Source of the DNA: Rhizophagus sp. LPA8_4_AMF
Taxonomy: Eukaryota; Glomeromycota; Glomeromycetes; Glomerales; Glomeraceae
Direction: 5' to 3'
Assembly: GCA_021464525.1 (NCBI GenBank)
Contig: JADRCO010000223.1
Span: forward strand, 1 to 42,341
Length of the DNA stretch: 42,341 nucleotides
The translations under genes were made by a program, and so were the position numbers. Below are positions 34,263-42,341 of the stretch, one piece after another (positions within the stretch are counted from its first letter, which is position 1; every line of letters starts with the position of its first letter). Under the pieces are notes generated by a model. It worked only from the letters and a program-made list of their open reading frames with translations. It made no database searches and was not told the DNA's origin.

Positions 34263-35677
34263 TTACCCACCATCCAGTATATCTTTACACGCCTCGTAAG
34301 TTACAAAACTCACGCCAATTGCAGGGGCAACTTTTAAATAATTAGGAACCATTCCCTTATACAATCCCTTAATGCCTTCTTGAGCAATCAACTTTTTTAA
34401 TGCATCCCACGTACTGGCATATTTATATGTGACACCCGGCATCCCTGTTACCTGCATTCTTCGTCGTAGTACGTCCAAAGGGTACGTTATCGTTTGAGCA
34501 AATGTCCCCGCAAGAGCACCACACAAAAGTTTCTGTGCAACTGGTGGGGAAGTTTGACCTTTCGGAGTGAAATATTTGCGTAGCACCTCATAGGAATGAA
34601 AATTCAACGCTACATATGGAGCTACGCCCTAAAAAGACGATCAAATTATTCAACATTCTTTATCAGTAACTAATTAAACAAATTCTATAAAAAATTAAAT
34701 ATTATGTCTAGCATAGAATAAAAATATATTTTTACCATCAGAGTTGGTGATAATCCACGATATAATGCTACAATACCACCCTCCGTATGATAAATAATTT
34801 TCATTGTTTTCCAGATACCTGGTAATTTTTTATTAACTTCTTTACCGGTCAAGCTTGCAGATCGCACTGAAAGTCTTGTGCGTACTATATCAAGTGGATA
34901 TGTACATGAGACAGACGTTATTCCAGCCAATGCACCTGCAGTAAGACGTCTTGGTGCATCAAGTTCACTTTTTCCTTCTTCCAAAAGAAGCTAAAAAATA
35001 AATAAATAAACATTTAGCAATTGATTTGATAACTGAAAGAATTCATCATGCATTATTGTTTATCGTATACCGTTAATTTAAAAAAAGATACATACCCTTT
35101 TATATTTTTCATATGCCGCAAATTGAGTCGCACTATATGGCACTATTCTTATCACATTTGTCCCGTTACCTCTCAACATGCCAGCCCACCCTTCTTCTCG
35201 CCATATTTTTACGATTGTGGGTATTATTCCACGATATAAGGCTGGCTCTGGTCCTTGTATCTATACATTATATACGCATCCATAAAAAAGAAAAAAAAGA
35301 TCTAATATTGGATGGGTCCAAAAAAAATTTAAATATTCTAAAAAGAGGGGGTTTAACTAATATTAAAAGTCATTTATACGCACCTGAAATAAAATTTTCA
35401 TTCTCTCCAAAGGACTAACTACAGTTCTGCTCACTGCACCCGCTACTCCACCGGCAATCAAATGTTTTATTGCTGGTGAAAATATTATTGATAGCCAACT
35501 TTCGTTAGAAAGCGGAGAATCTGCATCTTGTGCTTTTAAAGCCGAACTACTTTCTGGTACGCTTGAAATCCAATTAATAACTTTTGAGTCAGAAATTCTA
35601 TCCTCGGATATATGATCTGAATGCAAACAAGCAATGTCCTTATCGTTATGCTCCTCATTGTTCGAGTGAAAACACAT
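34263..35677 (-). CDS. mitochondrial carrier, SLC25 family (Ypr011c-like)
   Basis: Four exons give about 358 residues. Three carrier repeats each carry the Px[D/E]xx[K/R] signature: PLERMK, PLDIVR and PLDVLR. Family landmarks include [60 protein letters not shown], and the last-repeat [19 protein letters not shown]. Six membrane helices in the inner mitochondrial membrane are expected. The [12 protein letters not shown] first signature and RGNGTNxIRIxPYSA resemble the group of yeast Ypr011c (adenosine phosphosulfate), coenzyme A carriers and ATP-Mg/phosphate carriers; the substrate cannot be fixed from sequence here. An N-terminal extension of about 65 residues is acidic and Ser/His-rich and shows no EF-hand, arguing against a calcium-regulated carrier. 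The start is the ATG at 35677; the frame stays open a little upstream, so a longer N-terminus is possible. It follows the NDUFS8 gene on the same strand, 297 bases apart. Confidence 0.9.
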
Positions 35678-36021
35678 ATTAATGGGACCCGAAATTTCTG
35701 CTTTAGCAGAAAAACCGGCATAAAAACAGAATTTATGTTATTTAACAAAATCCGCAGCAAGATTGGTCATCCAATAGAATCACGGGAATTTTCACATACG
35801 AATTTTTAAAAATATTTTCTTACGAACAATTTGGTTCGAATATCCTAAATGGAATTGTAAATTCACCAATCCGATTGTTTCCAAATATGGAAATTTTTAA
35901 TTTAATTTCGATTATATAATCACAAAAGTATCTCGTCTTATATGTCCTAAAAAAAAATATTCTTGTCTTACATTGCAACGTAAAAATTTTAATTATTTAT
36001 CCTACCCTTTTTCTCTTTTTC
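35678..36021. promoter_or_regulatory. divergent promoter region, SLC25 carrier / Moco sulfurase
   Basis: 344 bases separate two divergent starts. The stretch just before the plus-strand ATG is pyrimidine-rich (cctaccctttttctctttttc), typical of fungal leaders. No clear TATA or other site. Confidence 0.45.
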
Positions 36022-39000
36022 ATGGCTCTTGATTCTCCCGAATGCAAACCAGACCTAAAAAATTTTAGCACAGAAAAGACTGCTTTCTTAAAGGAATTTA
36101 ATGTACAATACGGTTATGGCAGTAACATTGATCAAATACGTGAAGAAGAATACCCTCAACTTAAAGGTAAATTCGTCTTGATAACGATTTATAAATTTTG
36201 ATGCTTATTTCCAAATATTGTAGGGGCCGTTTTCCTTGATCATGCTGCAACAACTACTTATGCCAAAAGTGCTCTTACTTCTTTTACAACTGATCTCATT
36301 AATAACCTTTACGGTAACCCTCACGCAAATTCACCTAGTTCACAACTCTGTAATCAAAGATTAGATAAAGTTCGTGATCGAGTTCTTAGACATTTTAATG
36401 CCAATCCTGGTGACTATCAAGTTATATTTACTCAAAATGCTACAGCTGCTATTAAGTTAGTTGGAGAAATGTTTCCATGGACATCGGATCAAAGCTCTTA
36501 CACGTATTTAAGAGAATCCCACAATAGTCTTATTGGACTAAGAAGATTTGCAGAGGAAGCCGATGCGAAACTTATCAAAGCGATAACAGAGGATGATTTC
36601 ATCTTCCTATTTGATAGTGATCCGAAAACAGAGTCTATACAATGTGATAATTATTATTCAACTAACGCCCTACCCCAAGTAGGGTTAATTGATACTCCAC
36701 ATGGAACTCAGAAGGAATTTCAAAACACTTATCAGCAGGAGACATCTATTCAAAATAATATAATTTACAACCTTTTTGCTTATCCAGCACAATGTAATTT
36801 CTCTGGATTAAGGTTTCCGTTAAATTGGATTCAGAAAATCAAAAGACCCAATAAAAATAATAATTTAAAAACCTTAGTCTTATTAGATGCTGCTGCTTAT
36901 GTTTCGTCATCTTTACTTTCACTGTCTGAGATCGATCCAGATTTTGTCACCATTAGTTTTTATAAGATGTTCGGTTTCCCCACTGGATTAGGAGCATTGA
37001 TTGTAAAGAGCGAATTAGAGCCAATACTGAGAAAAAGATACTTTGGTGGCGGCACCCGTAAATAGCTTTTTTTCTTTTTACCTCAATATTCAAAGTATTA
37101 ATAGCAAATAGTATATAGTATAATATAATAAATACATTTTCTTCTATAGTCGATTCAATCGTGTATGATAGACCGTGGCAGAAATTTCGTAAATCCTTGC
37201 ATGAACGTTATGAAGATGGCACGATTAATTTCCTTGATATTATTGCTCTAGACCACGCGTTTGATACATCGGAACGTCTATATAATAACTTTGATCTTAT
37301 CAAAAATCATGTTACCTCTTTAATTATTTATCTGAGTAGAAGTATGAAATCTCTACGTCATTTTAATGGGCAACCTGTTTGTTATATCTACTCAGATAGA
37401 GATTTTTCAAATAGTACACTTCAAGGTCCTGTTTTCAGTTTTAATGCGAAACGCGCAGATGGATCTTGGGTGGGTTACCTTGAATTAGAAAGGCTAGCAA
37501 GTGTGAATAATATTCACATTAGAACAGGGAGACTTTGTAATCCAGGCAGTGCTGCGAGATGGACAAAATTAGATTCTGAAGACATCATAGATAGCTTTTA
37601 TAATGGAAAAACATGTCACGACGATCAAGATATGTGGAATGGAAAACCAGCAGGAGCGATTCGGATTTCTGTTGGTGCAATGACAACAATTGATGACATT
37701 CTTATATGGATGAATTTCTTTAAGAAATATTATGTTGAGATAGCACCATCTTCTGTAATGAATAACTCTATTTCATTTAGCCAAAACTTAGTATTAGAAA
37801 AAGTAACACTATGTGAGTGAATTATCTTTTGATTAATAATAAATTTGACAACTCATATTAACTTTAATTCAATTTATTAGTTCCAATTAAATCATGTCAT
37901 GGGTTTAGCATTTCGCCATCAACTTCATGGCCTATAACTAGTCAAGGACTTATGTATGATCGTGAATGGATGTTGGTGGATGCGGGAAATGGTAGAGCAT
38001 TAAGTCAAAAAAGGTAGATCTACGAAGAAATTTTTTGAAAAGATTGCCTTAACAACTTTTGAAATATCTCTCGCTATTAGGCTTCCTCGAATGACCTTAA
38101 TTTGTCCAGAAATTATAAGAGACAAAGGGTTACTTATAGTGTCAGCTCCCGGTAAATACCATAGTATTTTTTATTATAAATTATTAATTAAATTTCATAT
38201 TTTGAAATAATCAAAAAACTTTTAGACAGGGAACCCTTGTATATTGACTTGAACATTTATCCAAATACAAATACAGTTGAATTTTCCACATGTTCTTCAC
38301 AGGTTTGCGGTGACAAGTAATATATATATTTAACATTAAATTAAATTAATTAATATCATAAAGCACTGACACATAATATTAAATCATTATAACACTTTGC
38401 AGGATTCAGACATGTATATACACATTATCTGAAATTAATGAATGGTTCTCATCCTTTCTTAATGTATCATGTCGTTTGGCACGACATGCATCTATGAAAG
38501 ATGACAGCTTACTTCAACATCGTTTTATTAAATCATACTTTAATGTGCCTGACAATACGCATCTATCTTTATCAAATGAATCACCATTTTTAATAATATC
38601 ACATTCAAGTGTTAATTATATTAATAAAAAAATTATAGAAGGAGGAAACCAAGAAGTAGAACCAGATTGTTTTCGTGGCAATTTTTTAATTAAAGGAGCA
38701 AAAGAATTTGAAGAAGATCAGTGGAAACTTGTTAAGTTTGATGAGCAAGTTTTTAAGGTAATATAAGTAATAAATATAATTCGAATATTCATATAAGTAC
38801 TTATATATCAGAGATAATTTCTTAGATTATTGGTCCATGCAGGAGATGTAATATGATCTGTATAAATCATAAAAATGCTGAAGTAGCTAAAGAACCTTAT
38901 TCCACATTAGCTTTATGTCGTCAATTTAATGTATGTATTTAGCATTTTAGTCATTAAATACAAAAATATATATTAATATTTTTATATTTATAGGGAAAAA

Positions 39001-39221
39001 TGTATTTCGGACAACATATGATTCATGTTCCTGAACTTTCAGAAAAACCCTACTTAATTAAAAGTAATTCATTAGTTCAAATTTTAACAGATAGGGATTT
39101 AAATAGAAAATTAAAAAAATGGACTATATGGAATTGGTTATGGATTAGTTTAGGGATTGGTTTAGTTTTTTTTTTAAATAAAAATTTTATTAATAGAATG
39201 TATAATTTATATTATTATTAA
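36022..39221 (+). CDS. MOCOS: molybdenum cofactor sulfurase with C-terminal membrane segment
   Basis: Nine exons give about 890 residues. The N-terminal NifS-like, PLP-dependent part has VFLDHAATTTYAKSAL, LYGNPHANSPSS, LLDAAAYVSSS and the PLP lysine in ISFYKMFGFPTGLGALIV, then YFGGGT across an intron. The likely catalytic Cys lies in IRTGRLCNPGSAARW. The C-terminal MOSC domains begin FPIKSCHGFSIS and have GLMYDREWMLVDAGNGRALS, CRLARHAS, and GPCRRCNMICIN. The enzyme takes sulfur from cysteine and adds the terminal sulfido ligand to Moco of xanthine dehydrogenase and aldehyde oxidase. Unusually, after the MOSC end (SNSLVQILTDRD) the last exon adds KLKKWTIWNWLWISLG and a hydrophobic stretch of about 19 residues, then a short basic/aromatic tail. 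That looks like a tail anchor, not expected for this cytosolic enzyme. The first ATG of the open exon was taken as start. Confidence 0.93.
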
Positions 39222-40727
39222 ATAAAATATTAATATATATATATATATTTTTGCAATGCATTTATAAGATGGAAAGAAGTCTATTACATTAATGTAAAAA
39301 TAACAACTAAACTAAAGTAATATAATTATCCTATAAACCACCTGCCATTCCTATCAGAACCCCATATGTGCACTGTTAATGAAGAAATTCAGCTATGTAG
39401 GTAAGTGTATGTTAATATACAACTGTTCTTAATAACTATACAGCCCTATGTTCTAAACCAGAATCCTTAAAGATCTGCTATGCAATGGTATTTTTCTGAT
39501 GTAAAATATGAAAATCAAGTAAAAAAGAAATAAAAATATGTACTGCTAATTCACATAGCTCCATTATTGCTTGCACATGAATGTCAGAATAGGAATCCTA
39601 AATTAAGATTATGGCAAAATAGAAATTTTCAGGGATTTTTTGACTATTCATGTTATATATGCTGCCCAAATTATTTTGAGCTGCTGTAATTGTAAGTAGA
39701 ATCCCAAATTCAATTATGGCATTCCAAATTATTTTGGCACTTTACATAATAAATTACATATAAACTGAATAAATTACAGTATTCCAAATTATAATTATGG
39801 CATTTTAAAATAATTTAGGTAACATATATAATTCCATGTGGTAACTTCACTACTTCTTTTACCAACATATACCTAATAATATTTGATTTTATTAACAAAA
39901 CCCATTCTGATTATTGCAAATAGTTAGAGCCACTCTTTTTACAGTATATATATAAGAAAAAAGTGACCTTTACATCTTCTATAAAAGATTTGTAAATAAA
40001 ACTAATAATATGAAAAAAGAAAATTCTATACTACTAAAAAATAATATAATAATAAAATAAAAAAAATAAAAAAACTAAACTAAAAAAAGGAAAAATAAAA
40101 ATCTAAGAAAAAATATATAATCTATATTAATAGAATCTATTACAAGTCAAAATATGTGACGTAATTGCAAAAGTAAAGTGGAAAGTAGTTTGTCTTTATC
40201 TTTCTTGCTTCTTTATATATAAAACTTTCTAAAGGTAAATTACATATTCCAAATATGAAGGAATTTAAAGGTAAAATATATCATTCTATTCTGGTAATTC
40301 AGCATATATGCCAATATATATGACTAAAGTTAGGTTAAATCCAAAAGATGATGTTATACTGATAAAATCATGTAATTAGGTATAATGTAATGGATATTAT
40401 TATTGTTCTAAATTAAGATTGTTATAAATGTATAGTAAAAATATATTTAAGTCAAAATTAATAGTTTGCATCTTGTATTTATTCTATATAGGAATAGGAA
40501 AGTCCTAAGTTTTAAACCTAAAGACCTGATTCTAAAATCTGGTTTGCAGATCTTTAAATCCAAATTTTAAATCAAAGGTGAATCAGATCAGAACTCTAAA
40601 CATCTTTTATATAACTTACATTTGAATTTGCATAGAATTTATATGTTAATTCTGGCTAGAATTGCAAATTACCGTATAGTACTACCTAAGAAACCCCTTT
40701 TCTGCATACCCCCATAGTAATATATCT

Positions 40728-41178
40728 GGGTATTTTATTAAGCAAAAAAAAAAATTTTTTGATTTAAACCCAAGTATAATTCAATTTTTTAAGTGAAGTA
40801 AATTGATAAAGACCCGAGTATTTTATCATTCATATTATACTTGATTTAACAGTAATTTTATAAATCATTAGTATAATAAAAGCAAGTTTAAATGTAATGT
40901 TCAGATCCAGTGAATTTTATATAAAATATAATGCAAATTTAAATTTACATGAGTACAAGTATAAAATTAATTTGAAAAAAATGAAAAAATGTTTAAAAAG
41001 ACGATCTTGAGGTCGGCTGTGTACAGTAATACAATATCCCCCCATGATAAAATACCCTACCGCCCAATATACCCTGCACCTCATAAAATACCCACGAGTA
41101 TAATTCAATTTTTAAATCGCTAAAATTGATATAGATCCAAGGTATTTTAGGCAGTGCTATACGGTATAGGGTATTTTA
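40728..41178. repeat. cluster of GGGTATTTTA boxes in both orientations plus a 53-bp direct repeat
   Basis: The 10-mer gggtatttta is present at 40728-40737 and 41169-41178, and its complement taaaataccc at 41048-41057 and 41084-41093. Looser copies lie near 40816 and 41141. In addition, 40773-40825 and 41097-41149 are direct repeats of about 53 bases (agtataattcaattttt... to ...tatttta), identical at roughly three quarters of positions. The whole block may be a decayed or rearranged transposon. Confidence 0.7.
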
Positions 41179-42038
41179 CAAGATTTCTTATTATATATAC
41201 CCTGTATTTAAACTATCCAGTATATAAGAATTCTGAATAATTACAATTAAGGTCACATTTTACTATATTTTTAATTTTACTTCTCATCTAACACATAATT
41301 TTATTAAATTAATATTATTATTTATAATAGAAAAAAATGTGTTTTTTAAAGAAAAAAATCTTTAATACCAAAATTTTGTAAATCTACTGATTAGAACTTG
41401 AGATAAGATACAAGTAAAATTTAAGCAAAAAATATACATTTTTTCAATATCAGTATATATAGAAATATACAAAAAAATAAAATACTATATTAATAAATAT
41501 TATTTTTTAAATTATAAAATTATAGATAATTATAAAACAATTCTTTTATTAAAGTTTTATACCTATAGCTTTTAAAAAATTCAGGATAGCAATAGTAAAA
41601 TTTAACATAGAACATATGACTTTAATTATAATTATTTGGGATCTTATACAGCAATTAGATTTTTACAATCTTATACTTATTGAATTTGTCTTAACGTTAA
41701 TGAGAGGAATCTAATAATAGTAAGATCACTTTTCTAATATAGGTATTTACCAGTTATTACAAAAAATGTATTTACTATATGTTAATTGTGAGTTATATGA
41801 AAGATGTTTGAGATTCTATTAAATACTAAAAAATTTTAGCCAATATATAGAATCCTAGATATCTCTAATATGAGTCATATTTAGGTTTTCATAGATTTGA
41901 CTTAAACTTATAATTTAAAGTTTTAGCAAATTAAGCTAAATTTAAAAAATATCATATTTTTAAGTTTTTACAAATTATTAAATATTTTTAAGTAAATTTG
42001 ATACTTTTTTAAGATATTTATATAATATATATACTTGC

Positions 42039-42224
42039 TTTTTTATTACAATTTCATATTAAAAAAATGCGTTGCAATGTTGAAATTTACTTTTTTGTAA
42101 TAATTTCATATAAAAAAGTATATCACAATACCGCAATGCATATTTTTTATAATAATTACATATAAAAAACTGCATCATAATATCATAACACATGATTTTA
42201 TAATAATTTCATATAAAAAAAATA
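42039..42224. repeat. imperfect tandem repeat, unit about 52 bp, four copies
   Basis: The core tttttt.ta.taatt.catataaaaaa appears at about 42040, 42090, 42142 and 42195, each but the last followed by a gcaatg/gcatca-type tail. The spacing is 50-54 bases; the last copy is cut short. Confidence 0.75.
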
Positions 42225-42306
42225 TTAACTACATCAGTAAAATTTTTAGAGTATGGATCCATAAGGATTCCTTAGATTGTTCTAGATAGGGTTGGCGAAA
42301 GTTACA

Positions 42307-42328
42307 TTACATGTAAAATTACATGTAA
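42307..42328. repeat. two TTACATGTAA palindromes in tandem
   Basis: Exact copies lie at 42307-42316 and 42319-42328 (12-base period), preceded by gttacat. They sit at the right edge of the window, so a larger element may continue outside. Confidence 0.75.
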
Positions 42329-42341
42329 ATTATGCTGTAAG

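Larger units (their letters stand above)
39222..42341. other. 3.1-kb gene-free repeat-rich region
   Basis: No gene, tRNA or transposase frame was found; the one frame above 60 codons (40917-41108, -) has no protein-like features. The region is AT-rich and contains degenerate attatggca-type copies at 39590-39830, the GGGTATTTTA cluster at 40728-41178, a 52-bp-period tandem array at 42039-42224, and two TTACATGTAA palindromes at the right edge. An A-rich stretch lies near 40016-40110. Confidence 0.6.

Noticed and set aside
34263-35677. calcium-regulated ATP-Mg/phosphate carrier
   Set aside because: The N-terminal extension is acidic but too short and has no EF-hand loop pattern.

Overview
The window is nuclear DNA of a fungus, most likely an arbuscular mycorrhizal fungus of the Rhizophagus irregularis type. 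The reasons: intergenic DNA is very AT-rich, genes carry many short GT-AG introns with AT-rich interiors, there is a MATA-HMG-type HMG-box gene, there is a gene of a type I associate from memory with Rhizophagus (no search run), and conserved eukaryotic single-copy genes sit between repeat-rich spacers. No prokaryotic operon, rRNA, tRNA or CRISPR array was seen.

Layout. 1-7400 is an accessory end: a frame-broken remnant (354-712, -), a multi-exon gene with a repeat-coded acidic Asp-Tyr-Ser tract (770-2464, -) that may splice onto an upstream ORF (2498-2956, -), an HMG-box gene (4466-5005, +), coding remnants (5583-6551, -) and a 432-bp TA-flanked MITE-like element with nested hairpins (6962-7393). 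7971-13102 (-) is a 20-exon coiled-coil protein with a centrosomin CM1 motif (Mto1/ApsB-like gamma-tubulin recruiter). A small Asn/Ser/Lys-rich ORF follows (14508-14873, -).

15576-39221 is a housekeeping block: TIP41 (+), sterol 3-beta-glucosyltransferase ATG26/UGT51 (-), the diflavin reductase TAH18/NDOR1 (-), an unrecognised 315-aa gene (+), a RABL3/LIP1-like small GTPase (-), the rRNA dimethylase DIM1 (+, divergent from RABL3), complex I subunit NDUFS8 (-, with 10-nt and 19-nt micro-exons), an SLC25 mitochondrial carrier (-), and a molybdenum cofactor sulfurase (+) with an unexpected C-terminal membrane segment. 39222-42341 is gene-free, with direct, inverted and tandem repeats.

The genes do not form one pathway. 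Functional links are loose: TAH18 (cytosolic Fe-S assembly), NDUFS8 (Fe-S subunit) and MOCOS (Mo-enzyme sulfuration) all serve metal-cofactor enzymes; TIP41 and ATG26 touch TOR/autophagy biology. Gene models were built by hand from reading frames and GT-AG junctions; single-base errors in exon edges are possible.
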